Shown piece after piece: positions 25,081-33,605 of a stretch of 64,000 bases of DNA. The stretch is from CAITZA01 sp937915285. Its GTDB lineage: Bacteria; Desulfobacterota; Desulfomonilia; Desulfomonilales; Desulfomonilaceae. Under the pieces are notes generated by a model. The model saw only the letters and a list, made by a program, of their open reading frames with translations. It was not told the DNA's origin and searched no databases. A program made the translations under genes and the position numbers. How positions within the stretch are numbered: the first letter of the stretch is position 1; each line of letters opens with the position of its first letter. The stretch is from contig DAISIV010000003.1 of assembly GCA_036821825.1 (NCBI GenBank), forward strand, positions 74,894-138,893, in the 5' to 3' direction.

Positions 25081-26310
25081 TCAGATAAAAAACGCTCTGT
25101 TGTCTTCATCCACGGCTGACACCAGCTTATCACCGAAGTCGGGGATGGCCGAAAAGACCCGATTCCAGTTAGGAATCAGGGGAATCCCCAAAGGATCATT
25201 TTTGATCGAATCCCCTGCAATACGAATCGCCTGAGTAAAAGTTTCAAAAGCAGTAGCCTCCGAATGACGATCGTATTTTAAACCGTTAATCGTAGCGTCT
25301 GCATGATACATTGCCATCATGTCTTGGGCCTCTTTCAGGTAGGTAGCCTTTAAGGTGTTGAAAAAACCGGCCCCGAAAACGATCCCAGATGAACACAATA
25401 CCCTGAAAATGGTTGAACAGACATCAATAGCCATCTTGTTCAAACCTTTTCCAGGATCATCGGCGGAAAGTTCCTGATGTTTATGGTCATAGTTCTGGCA
25501 AAGCTCTACCTGACATACCCTATTCAGTGAGCAATTCCTGAACACCTCAGCCAAAACACCTACTTCCAGGCCCCAATCAGACGGAATGCGGTTAACCCTG
25601 GCCAAATCCGCGACCATCGAGAATTCGCCAGCTAGAGGGTACCTGAAAGAAGAAAAATACTGGAGTAACGGCAATGGTCCAAGAATTCTTGTCAGAGCCT
25701 GAAAAAGCGGCGTAATAAGAAGTCGTGTGGCCCTGCCGTGCATACGGTCTGTGACCCTGCTATAATATCCCTTGCAGAACTCATAATCCAGGCTTGGCAT
25801 GACGGTCGGATAGACGAGACGGTTAATAAGAGCGCGGGTATAGGAAAGGATGTCACAATCGTGAAGAGCTATGATGTACGATTCCCTCTTGGCTACTATG
25901 TAGCCGTAAGCCATCCACGCGCTCTTTCCCTTACCACTTGAACCGGTCGGCAGTCCCGCATCTTCAATCTCGTTGTAAAGAGCTGAAATTCTGTCGCCGT
26001 CGTTCCAAATCAACCTGACTCTGCGCTGATCCTTGGCGAGGGGTTTGAAATACTCGCAACTCCTTTCAAAATCCTCCGAAGAGGCCGGTCCAAGGGAGAC
26101 CACTATCTCGTGTAGATAATCTATAGAGTCTAGGACACTGAGGATTACTCTCAGGGCCGATCCATCCATTTCAGAAATGAGGCACGGCAAAACAAGCGCT
26201 ATAGGACGGGTCTCTGATGCGTCTTTTATTTGCCTTTCAATTTTGTTCTGATCATTTTCGCCCAACAGGTGTAAGGTACTTATAGGCCCGGATTGCTGAA
26301 AATCACTCAT
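25081..26310 (-). CDS. Glucosyl-3-phosphoglycerate synthase-like glycosyltransferase (GT81)
   Basis: A 409-residue enzyme. After IALVLPCLISEM come the GKGKSAWMAYGY segment, LHDCDILSY (DxD-like metal site), FCKGYYSRV, RATRLLITPLFQAL, YPLAGEFSM and WGLEVGVLAEVF, in the order found in GpgS of mycobacteria and Persephonella (where the last are QPLGGEY and GYGVEIGLL). GpgS joins glucose from NDP-glucose to 3-phosphoglycerate. The start ATG overlaps the phosphatase stop by 4 bases (ATGA), so translation is coupled. Sugar specificity (glucose or mannose) is inferred from family only. Confidence 0.8.
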   Translation of the reverse strand: MSDFQQSGPISTLHLLGENDQNKIERQIKDASETRPIALVLPCLISEMDGSALRVILSVLDSIDYLHEIVVSLGPASSEDFERSCEYFKPLAKDQRRVRLIWNDGDRISALYNEIEDAGLPTGSSGKGKSAWMAYGYIVAKRESYIIALHDCDILSYTRALINRLVYPTVMPSLDYEFCKGYYSRVTDRMHGRATRLLITPLFQALTRILGPLPLLQYFSSFRYPLAGEFSMVADLARVNRIPSDWGLEVGVLAEVFRNCSLNRVCQVELCQNYDHKHQELSADDPGKGLNKMAIDVCSTIFRVLCSSGIVFGAGFFNTLKATYLKEAQDMMAMYHADATINGLKYDRHSEATAFETFTQAIRIAGDSIKNDPLGIPLIPNWNRVFSAIPDFGDKLVSAVDEDNRAFFI

Positions 26311-27149
26311 AAGAACTCCTTTCTGTCCGACAGGAATTTGAGGACAAGTTCATTCCATGCGCCAGGTCCTTCGTCAGCGCAGCGCTTGATTTTACTCATG
26401 CCACTAAACTCCTCCGTCATTGACTGTCCAAGTAGGAATGATAGGTCCATGATTTTGAGGAACGAAAGGTCATTAGGGCTGTCCCCCAAACCGATTGAGT
26501 AGAATTCGCCAAACTTCTCTTTGAAAATAGCAATTAGAATTGATACAGCCTGGCCCTTCCCTCCGTGTCCAAATAAATGCCAAAAACGACCACCTCGCTC
26601 CATGCTGAGTTTTACATTGCTGAACATCTGCTGGAGTCGGTCAACTTCTTCATTATTTCCATCTATGACGAAGGGTTCGTCATAGTATCTGATGCGACTC
26701 AGCCTGGTCCTGTCTGGAGACAAACCTGTCAGGAACGAAATCTCTTCAATCGACATTGACGAGAATCCACGAGTCTTCACCCCAGCTAACCTGGAAACGG
26801 TCTCCATTTGTAAAACCAGCTCGGAATAGGGTATTCCCAAAGGCGTCAGTGCGAAATTCGAATCTAGTTTGTGGAGCGGCAAATCATTCACAGTTCCCAG
26901 AGGCTCTAAAGACATCGAACCGGAATTAAAAACAATACCTCCACCATTCTCGATCACAAACGGATCTCCGAATTCAAGTTCACTGTGTAACTCAGACATC
27001 TCCGCAAGTGTCTTGCTGGACACCATCACCAGTGAAGCTCCCATCTCTCTCAACCTTTTTAGGGCTTCTTTAGCTGGCTCCCACGAATAGGTGTCACGAT
27101 CCAGAAGAGTAGAGTCGAGATCCGTAAAGATAACGAGTTTTCGAGACAC
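26307..27149 (-). CDS. HAD-IIB phosphatase, mannosyl/glucosyl-3-phosphoglycerate phosphatase-like
   Basis: A 280-residue HAD phosphatase. FTDLDSTLLDRDTYSW holds the nucleophile Asp and the acid Asp; VMVSSKTLAEM is motif II; GGKGQAVSILI has the motif III Lys; IGLGDSPNDLSFLKIMD is motif IV. The YSWEPAKEALKRLRE and FVIENGGGIVF segments are characteristic of the MpgP group, which removes phosphate from mannosyl-3-phosphoglycerate. Start is GTG at 27149 with AAGGA 8 bases upstream. It leads a three-gene operon with two glycosyltransferases, so it should give the final dephosphorylated glycosylglycerate. Confidence 0.85.
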   Translation of the reverse strand: MSRKLVIFTDLDSTLLDRDTYSWEPAKEALKRLREMGASLVMVSSKTLAEMSELHSELEFGDPFVIENGGGIVFNSGSMSLEPLGTVNDLPLHKLDSNFALTPLGIPYSELVLQMETVSRLAGVKTRGFSSMSIEEISFLTGLSPDRTRLSRIRYYDEPFVIDGNNEEVDRLQQMFSNVKLSMERGGRFWHLFGHGGKGQAVSILIAIFKEKFGEFYSIGLGDSPNDLSFLKIMDLSFLLGQSMTEEFSGMSKIKRCADEGPGAWNELVLKFLSDRKEFL

Positions 27150-27941
27150 GTGCCTGTCCTTGAAAAATATTGCTCATGTGTCCATTTAGGGACAAAAGCT
27201 TATTCTAATAAACACAAGATAATGTTGCGCTGAGATCTTTTCGCCCTGTCCAATCCCTAACAGGGTCTGCGGACATTCGTCCTTGATGTTACAATCAGCT
27301 CAGTGGATTCTTTGCGCTCTCGGGCTCTCAATACATTAAGCGCAAGATAACGAGCCATTAACCTGAATAGCTAATACAACAGGTTAGGCGTTTAGCTAGC
27401 CCTGACACTGATTTATAGACACAATAATTTGTTATAATTATATTTTTAGAGCCAGATGGCCCTTTTTTACGGAAGGAACAATAGTTGTTCCCGTTTTATT
27501 TCTAGTTAGACCGATGATCTCCTGAAAGGTTCCACAGAAATTTAAACTAATCGGGCATTCCCTAAATATAATAATACATAATATCAATTAGTTACATGAA
27601 TAAAACATAATTTTTCTGGATAGCAGAGTGTTTAACTATGGATTTATTGAACCATTGCTATATATAGTGTACATTACATAGTATATTTTTTGATATTTTT
27701 AAATTAATCATCTGTTATAGTTACATCTAAACTCATCATGGTTCCCTGTCATCAAACCACATTCAACCAGGAATCATTTTTGATAATTTTCAAAGGGGTC
27801 TTTGATTGGTGGAGTTGATTACCGGGAAGGATTTGCTGTAAAATATTTTTGTGAATTTGTTCAGCATAAGACATTCTGGATTGTATCAGCGCTTATCTGA
27901 CAATTCGATGCTTCTCAAAAATCAGGAGTCATTGAAAACTA
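27150..27941. other. Long AT-rich divergent intergenic region
   Basis: About 790 bases without a supported gene, between the minus-strand glycosylglycerate operon and the plus-strand Fe-S protein gene. Bases 27420-27460 and 27550-27720 are clearly richer in A+T than the surrounding genes. It contains an isolated TATAAT at 27433-27438 and a plus-strand terminator-like hairpin at 27475-27491, but no well-placed -35. It must contain the control region of the compatible-solute operon. Confidence 0.45.
27475..27491 (+). terminator. Rho-independent terminator-like hairpin in a gene-free region
   Basis: GGAACAA, loop TAG, TTGTTCC: a perfect 7-bp stem, followed by CGTTTTATTT. There is no annotated plus-strand gene upstream of it; the nearest plus gene ends at 23739. 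Confidence 0.5.
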
Positions 27942-28481
27942 ATGCTAATAGAATCGTACAATCTCGAAATCGAAGTGGCTGACCACAGTGATCAGGTTTT
28001 CGAATACGAGGCGATTGCCCAGCTCGATGTGGACATCAGTGATGCCCTACCCTACCTCAACGCCGAACTTAAGAGTGGAACCTATTTCACAGATGGCCCA
28101 GCCTTCTCGTGGCGAAAAGGCAGTCACAAGATAGGATTCTGGTCCAGGAGGATTGCTGCGGATCATCTTGAAAGCAGGGAAGAGGCTAAAGTCATCATAC
28201 AGGAGTTGGTGGACCTGGTTAACGGGATATGGGAAAGGCGCAGTCAGATACAACCTGACACCACCACCCATGAGAAGAGGCAACCATTGGAGCTTTTCAA
28301 ATTAATGCCTAAAACCAACTGCAAGATATGCGGCGAAAACACCTGCTACAATTTCTCCATCAAGCTTGCGTCCGGGCTTGTAGAACTTGAAAAATGCAGC
28401 CCCATTTTTGAAGATCAAAAATTCACTGAACAACTTTCAACACTTCAGGCTCTACTTGCCAGCAAGCGGCCATTATTGTGA
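27942..28481 (+). CDS. Protein with a C-terminal [4Fe-4S] domain
   Basis: A 179-residue cytoplasmic protein. The N-terminal ~115 residues match no family I know. At about 120-160, KLMPKTNCKICGENTCYNF followed by an LEKCSPI segment gives CxxCxxxxC plus a fourth Cys 17 residues later, the [4Fe-4S] domain (pfam04060 type) found in RnfB and corrinoid Fe-S proteins. An electron-transfer or corrinoid-linked role is possible but not shown. Start ATG has GGAG about 13 bases upstream. Followed closely by an HNH gene and a YheT gene on the same strand. Confidence 0.75.
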   Translation: MLIESYNLEIEVADHSDQVFEYEAIAQLDVDISDALPYLNAELKSGTYFTDGPAFSWRKGSHKIGFWSRRIAADHLESREEAKVIIQELVDLVNGIWERRSQIQPDTTTHEKRQPLELFKLMPKTNCKICGENTCYNFSIKLASGLVELEKCSPIFEDQKFTEQLSTLQALLASKRPLL

Positions 28482-28532
28482 TGTGCTGAACACGTAAGTT
28501 CAGCCCTAAAAAACCTTTTCGAGGCCCTAAAA

Positions 28533-28913
28533 TTGAGGCTACCCAAAAAGAAAAAGACCGGAGGTGGAAACCTCGGCCAGATCATCTCCGAAGCACGGCG
28601 CCTTCAGGAGAGTCGAGAAAATACATATCGAGAGAAGGCTCTAAAACTGTTTCCACTTGTTTGTGGAAGATGTGGTAGGGAATTTGCCGGAAAGTCACTT
28701 AAAGAACTTACCGTTCATCACAAGGACCACAATCACGACAACAATCCGTCTGACGGAAGCAATTGGGAACTGCTCTGCACTGCCTGTCATGATCGAGAAC
28801 ACTTTCAACAGTTACGGGACTCACCGGAAGTTGAATCACTCGTGGACAGTGACAATGACCCCAATTATTCATATAAACCGTTCGCCAATCTGGATGACTT
28901 GATCAGGAAATGA
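28533..28913 (+). CDS. YajD-like HNH nuclease-fold protein
   Basis: A 126-residue protein. A charged N-terminus is followed by CGRCGREF, then LTVHHKDHNHDNNP, GSNWELLCTACHDREH: the HNH metal-binding ββα core with two zinc-ligating Cys pairs. This matches the YajD family, whose members are presumed nucleases of unknown target. The start is TTG at 28533 with GAGG about 9 bases upstream. It lies 51 bases after the Fe-S gene and 30 before the hydrolase gene, probably in one operon. Confidence 0.82.
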   Translation: MRLPKKKKTGGGNLGQIISEARRLQESRENTYREKALKLFPLVCGRCGREFAGKSLKELTVHHKDHNHDNNPSDGSNWELLCTACHDREHFQQLRDSPEVESLVDSDNDPNYSYKPFANLDDLIRK

Positions 28914-28943
28914 CATTAGGATTAGACTTTTTCGGAACAAAAG

Positions 28944-29915
28944 ATGCCAATAGTAGCTGTCTCAGGATACCGGGCCCCGCTATTCTTCAGTAATTCTCAT
29001 CTTCAAACCATTTTTCCCTCAATTTTCAGGAAAGTGGACGGGGTTAAATATGATCGCGAACGTCTCACTACTCCGGATGATGATTTTCTTGATATCGACT
29101 GGTCCAGGGTAGATTCCAGGAGTCTGTGTATAGTCCTCCATGGCCTGGAAGGCGATTCACGACGTTCATACATAAAGGGCATGGTTAGGGCTCTGAACCG
29201 CAGGGGCTGGGATGCCCTGGCAGTGAATTTCAGGGGATGCAGTGAAGAACCTAACCGGCAGTCCCGCATGTACCATAGCGGAGAAACCGGTGACCTGGAT
29301 TTTGTGATAAAACATGTTATGTCGTCAGGCGCTTATGACGAACTTGCTCTGATAGGTTTCAGCCTCGGGGGGAATGTCATACTGAAGTATCTGGGTGAAT
29401 CTGGTCCAAATCCCGCTGCTGGACTAAAGGCCGCTGTCACGCTTTCCGTTCCCTGTGATCTCAAAGCCTGCTCGGACAAACTCGAACAATTGAGTAACCG
29501 GGGTTACTCCCAACGTTTCCTGAAAATGTTACGAAAGAAAATTCAAAAAAAGGCGGTCTTATACCCCTATACGGTCAGGGCGTCAGGCCTTGACGCTGTC
29601 AAAACCCTTAAAGAATTTGATGACCAGTATACTGCTCCACTCCACGGATTCAGAGACGCTGATGAATACTACCGCTGTTCATCATCCAAGCAGTTCCTTC
29701 CTTTTATAAACATTCCAACCCTGATGATCAGCGCGGCTGATGACCCCTTCCTGGCAAGGGAATGCTACCCGTCACAGCAGGCTGACAAACATAATTGGCT
29801 TCACCTGGAAGTGCCCAAGCACGGCGGACACGTGGGCTTTGTCAGTTTCAACCAGTCGGGCGAATACTGGTCTGAAATCCGGGCAACCGAATTCATTTCA
29901 GACTTCATGGACTGA
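28944..29915 (+). CDS. YheT-family alpha/beta hydrolase
   Basis: A 323-residue hydrolase. FSNSHLQTIFPS at the N-terminus and VLHGLEGDSRRSYIKGM are diagnostic for YheT (UPF0017). The nucleophile elbow is GFSLGGNVILKYLGE (Ser), the acid Asp lies in SAADDPFLARE, and the His in KHGGHVGFV. The family contains carboxylesterases and lipases of broad short-chain ester substrates; the physiological substrate is not known. Third gene of the group starting at 27942. Confidence 0.88.
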   Translation: MPIVAVSGYRAPLFFSNSHLQTIFPSIFRKVDGVKYDRERLTTPDDDFLDIDWSRVDSRSLCIVLHGLEGDSRRSYIKGMVRALNRRGWDALAVNFRGCSEEPNRQSRMYHSGETGDLDFVIKHVMSSGAYDELALIGFSLGGNVILKYLGESGPNPAAGLKAAVTLSVPCDLKACSDKLEQLSNRGYSQRFLKMLRKKIQKKAVLYPYTVRASGLDAVKTLKEFDDQYTAPLHGFRDADEYYRCSSSKQFLPFINIPTLMISAADDPFLARECYPSQQADKHNWLHLEVPKHGGHVGFVSFNQSGEYWSEIRATEFISDFMD

Positions 29916-30290
29916 TAACTAAATCCGGTTCCAGGGATCAACGTGGAAAAGACCATTTCATGTTTCCAGAAGTGGAAAAGTTCTTTCCAACGAATAACCA
30001 CAGGTGATCTCTAACTACATTTATCCGGCGCCGTGATTCTTACACTACACCTCTCCCGAAAACACTAACGTTTGGCCTAACATTACTGGCACAATATTTG
30101 CTTCTAACTATTCTACCCAGGCCAATATAGGCTCATCGATTTAAACAATCTCATACATACGAATTTACATGTTTTTTCAGAAAGCAGCGTCTCGGCGTGT
30201 CAAAAGGTGGGTAAGTGACGGCGTGGGCTGAGCGGTAGGCTATTAGTCGGCGATAGCTGGCACAGCATAGTATCCGGAGGAGGAAACAGT
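29916..30290. other. Intergenic region before the benzoate-CoA ligase gene
   Basis: 375 bases without a supported gene. The right end holds a very strong ribosome site (GGAGGAGG, 30277-30284) for the ligase. I see no clear -35/-10 pair, terminator with T-run or operator palindrome. Confidence 0.35.
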
Positions 30291-31811
30291 ATGACGAACA
30301 ACACGAATGGGCAGAGTTTTGATCTTGTGACCGAGATTCTTGGCCGTAAGCCCTTTGACGACCCAGACAAGGTAGCCGTATATTGCGGGGATCGAAAGGT
30401 GACTTATGGGGAGCTGAACTCCAACATCAACCGGTTCGCCAATCTGCTTGGTGACTTGGGAATAAAACCCGAGGAAAGGGTTCTGATAGTTGCGCCAGAC
30501 ACGCCCGAATTCATGTACACTTTCCTTGGCAGCATGAGACATGGCGCATGGCCTGTGCCTGTTAACACGATGCTTAAGGAAGAGGATTACGTTTACCTTC
30601 TAAAGGACAGCGACGCAAGATTGATCGTCACTACCACCACCAGTCCGGCGGCAGCTGTGGCCGCCAGATCTCAGACCAGAGCCATTTTTGTGGACAAGGA
30701 TTATGACAGCCTTCTCAATTCCGCCTCTACAGAAGCCAGGGAATTCAAAAAAGGTCCTGACGAGATTGCCTTCTGGCTATACAGTTCAGGAAGCACAGGA
30801 AAACCCAAGGGGACCCCTCACAGGCAAATTGCCATGCTTCATACGGCCGACTGCTATGCCCGGAACATACTCGACATCACTTCAGATGATGTCTGTTTCT
30901 CAGTGAGCAAAATGTTTTTTGCCTATGGACTTGGTAACAGTATATCATTTCCATTGAGATTCGGGGCGTCAACAGTATTGCTGTCCACTCCACCCACTCC
31001 GGAATCGGTCATGGAAACGCTCATGAAATTCAGGCCCAGCGTATTTTTTGGCGTTCCCACACAGTATAACTCCCTGCTGAAGAAACTGGACGGGCAAAGA
31101 TTTGACAGCATAAGGCTATGTGCGTCAGCGGGAGAAGCTTTACCGCCTGAGGTTTTCAACAAATGGAAAGAAAAGACTGGCCTTCAGATACTTGACGGAA
31201 TAGGTTCTACCGAAGCCTTACACATTTTCATTTCAAACCGGGTTGGGAATAACCGTCCGGGGACATCGGGGCAGCTTGTGCCAGGATATGAAGCCAGAAT
31301 AGTGGATGATGATGTCCAACCGGCCCCAGTCAATGAGACGGGACATCTGCTGATTCGTGGCGCCAGTGTTACTCCTGGCTACTGGAACAAACCTGAAGAG
31401 AACGCCTCCAAAATTCTCGAAGATGGCTGGTTCAGGACCGGCGACATGTACAGCCTTAGTCAGGATGGTTATTTTTCCTATCAGGGACGTGGCGATGACA
31501 TGCTCAAGGCTGGGGGGCTCTGGGTATCCCCCATGGAGATAGAACACACCCTCATGGAGCATGAATCTGTTCACGAATGCGCAGTAGTCGGACATGAAAT
31601 CGAAGGGCTCATCAAGCCGTTCGCATACGCAGTGCTGAATGACGAATGGCGAAACCAGGCGCAGGAAGAACTTCAGAAAACGCTCATGGAATATTTGTCG
31701 GGCAAGCTGCCCAAGTTCAAGCGGCCGTGGGGAATCCGTTTTGTGGAAGATTTGCCAAAAACCGCCACAGGCAAGATCCAGAGGTTCAAGCTCAGGACTC
31801 CCCAAAAATAG
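30291..31811 (+). CDS. Benzoate-CoA ligase
   Basis: A 506-residue AMP-forming acyl-CoA synthetase. Motifs: YSSGSTGKPKGTPHRQ (P-loop), FFAYGLGNSISFPLRFGA, GIGSTEALHIFISN, GWFRTGDMY, GRGDDMLKAGGLWVSP and PKTATGKIQRFKL with the catalytic Lys. FFAYGLGN and GSTEALHIF are marks of the benzoate-CoA ligase family (BadA/BclA/BzdA). It makes benzoyl-CoA from benzoate, CoA and ATP, the entry step of anaerobic aromatic degradation; this fits the reductase ATPase genes at the left end. A gene for a transporter follows 92 bases later on the same strand. Related substrates such as hydroxy- or fluorobenzoates cannot be excluded. Confidence 0.9.
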   Translation: MTNNTNGQSFDLVTEILGRKPFDDPDKVAVYCGDRKVTYGELNSNINRFANLLGDLGIKPEERVLIVAPDTPEFMYTFLGSMRHGAWPVPVNTMLKEEDYVYLLKDSDARLIVTTTTSPAAAVAARSQTRAIFVDKDYDSLLNSASTEAREFKKGPDEIAFWLYSSGSTGKPKGTPHRQIAMLHTADCYARNILDITSDDVCFSVSKMFFAYGLGNSISFPLRFGASTVLLSTPPTPESVMETLMKFRPSVFFGVPTQYNSLLKKLDGQRFDSIRLCASAGEALPPEVFNKWKEKTGLQILDGIGSTEALHIFISNRVGNNRPGTSGQLVPGYEARIVDDDVQPAPVNETGHLLIRGASVTPGYWNKPEENASKILEDGWFRTGDMYSLSQDGYFSYQGRGDDMLKAGGLWVSPMEIEHTLMEHESVHECAVVGHEIEGLIKPFAYAVLNDEWRNQAQEELQKTLMEYLSGKLPKFKRPWGIRFVEDLPKTATGKIQRFKLRTPQK

Positions 31812-31903
31812 GCGCTCATCAGGTTGATTTGAACTTGTGAAGCAGACTACAAACATAATGATAGAGCGATAATAATCTGAAACCGCTTGATGGAGAACTA
31901 ATT

Positions 31904-33307
31904 ATGAAGTCTTTTGCCCGGGTCGGGATGATCTTCCTGGTGGCGATTTCCTTTGTAATAGGATTGTCACAACCTTTCGCAGGGCTATCATCCCAAGGCC
32001 ATTACGTTTTGGGTGTTGTAATAGTCTCTCTCGGACTCTGGATTTTTAGGCCTCCCGCACTTCCTTATCTGGCAGGAGGCGCATTGTTGATGGGGGGGTG
32101 CCTGGCATTCAAGGTGCCGCTTGGCGCAGTAGCGGGGGGATACGCAAGCTCTGCCGTGTGGGTTCTTATCCCTGCCCTTTTCTTTGGTTTTGCCTTGGCC
32201 AAGTCGGGATTGGGAAGAAGAATCGCATATTTTGTCCTGCAACTTTTTAAGCCTACTTACCTGACAATATCATTTAGTTGGTTCATCATAGGGCTGATAT
32301 TATCAGCTCTGACCCCATCCATCACTGTCAGGCTCTCGATAGTGATGCCGATCGCCATGAGTGTGGTTGAAGCCTGCAAAATCCCCGAGCGCTCAAAAGG
32401 ATCGGCCCTGATTGGACTTGTAGCGTGGGGAACGGCCCTGTTGCCAGGAACCGCATGGCTAACAGGATCACTCTGGGGAATCTTCATGACCGGTTTTTAT
32501 CCGGCAGAGATGAAACCACTGGTCACCTTTGACTCCTGGATTCTTTACATGGCCTTTCCCTGGTTCCTCATAACCCTACTGTTTCTGATTCTAACGTATT
32601 TTGCGCTCAAACCGTCACAGCCCCTCGAAATCTCCAGTGAAACGTTCAGGAGACAGTATGAAGAACTTGGGAAGATGACTTTACAGGAAAAAATGGTGGC
32701 ACTGATCCTTGTAAGCACCCTGATTCTTTTTACAACTGAGAAGCTTCACGGCATGTCTACCGCTTCTGTGGCGTTGTTGGCGTTCGTTGCCTTAATGCTG
32801 TCCGGAACCGTTACATTCCAGGACATTTCTACAGGAGTTAACTGGGATATCATCAATTTTTTCGGGGTTGTAATTGGTCTATCGGCCATATTTGTCCACA
32901 CAGGAATATCGGCGTGGCTCAGGCCTTTCATAGAACCGGCGATACTTGCTTACGCTTCCCAGCCGGTAGTTTTCCTGCTTGTTCTTACGATAGGTTTCTG
33001 GGCCATACGTTTCATAGACGTGCCATGGGGATTCTCCACCATCGCAATTGCCGCGCCGGTGTTTATTCCTCTTTACAAGGATTTCGGATTGCATCCTGCC
33101 CTTGTAAGCGTGGCAGTTATAGCGGCAGGGAATAGCTTCTTCATGCCCTATCAGCAACCCTTTATAATGATGGGAGACGCCATGTCCAAATCAAAGGTCT
33201 GGAATTCGTCTCATGTCAGTATAGCGGGATTGGTTTACGCAGTTTCAGTGATAATATCCATACTGATAAGTTCTTTTTACTGGAGGGCCTTAGGACTCAT
33301 GCCGTGA
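31904..33307 (+). CDS. DASS/SLC13-family anion symporter
   Basis: A 467-residue protein with about 12 hydrophobic segments. Typical family elements are ALTPSITVRLSIVMPIAMSV (an SNT-like first hairpin region), the GTAWLTGSLWGIF segment, and the AAGNSFFMPYQQPFIMMGDAM second hairpin. Members of this family carry dicarboxylates, sulfate or related anions with Na+. Being next to benzoate-CoA ligase, it could import benzoate or another aromatic acid, which would be unusual for the family. Start ATG has GGAGAAC 6 bases upstream. Confidence 0.82.
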   Translation: MKSFARVGMIFLVAISFVIGLSQPFAGLSSQGHYVLGVVIVSLGLWIFRPPALPYLAGGALLMGGCLAFKVPLGAVAGGYASSAVWVLIPALFFGFALAKSGLGRRIAYFVLQLFKPTYLTISFSWFIIGLILSALTPSITVRLSIVMPIAMSVVEACKIPERSKGSALIGLVAWGTALLPGTAWLTGSLWGIFMTGFYPAEMKPLVTFDSWILYMAFPWFLITLLFLILTYFALKPSQPLEISSETFRRQYEELGKMTLQEKMVALILVSTLILFTTEKLHGMSTASVALLAFVALMLSGTVTFQDISTGVNWDIINFFGVVIGLSAIFVHTGISAWLRPFIEPAILAYASQPVVFLLVLTIGFWAIRFIDVPWGFSTIAIAAPVFIPLYKDFGLHPALVSVAVIAAGNSFFMPYQQPFIMMGDAMSKSKVWNSSHVSIAGLVYAVSVIISILISSFYWRALGLMP

Positions 33308-33454
33308 GTCATCAAACAATCAGGGGCACACATGGCAGGTTTATCTCTCGATAAAAGCGATATAGCTCAAAATCAGGATGAACTATTCCTGGCCTGAGTT
33401 AGATATGGCCTAATGAGCCTAAAGTAGTTTCCTGATATTGAATCAAGATCTGCG

Positions 33455-33475
33455 GGCGCTGCATTGTTCAGCGCC
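33455..33475 (+). terminator. Rho-independent terminator
   Basis: GGCGCTG, a 7-base loop and CAGCGCC form a perfect stem, followed after a few bases by TTTTTT. It lies about 150 bases after the transporter stop and before the convergent flavoprotein gene. Confidence 0.65.
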
Positions 33476-33605
33476 TTCAGCTTTTTTCCCAACTGAATGC
33501 TGATTTTGAAAAAATTCTTTCGCTAACTATATTTTCCCGTTCATTCCACCTCATCATTCCCTTTCAGATTTTGATCTTGTCTAAAACCCAACCAGTCTTG
33601 GACCA

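Noticed and set aside
30060..30085. Integron attC-like core sites (GTTTGGCCTAAC)
   Set aside because: Only one core-like half fits, there is no paired site and no integrase.
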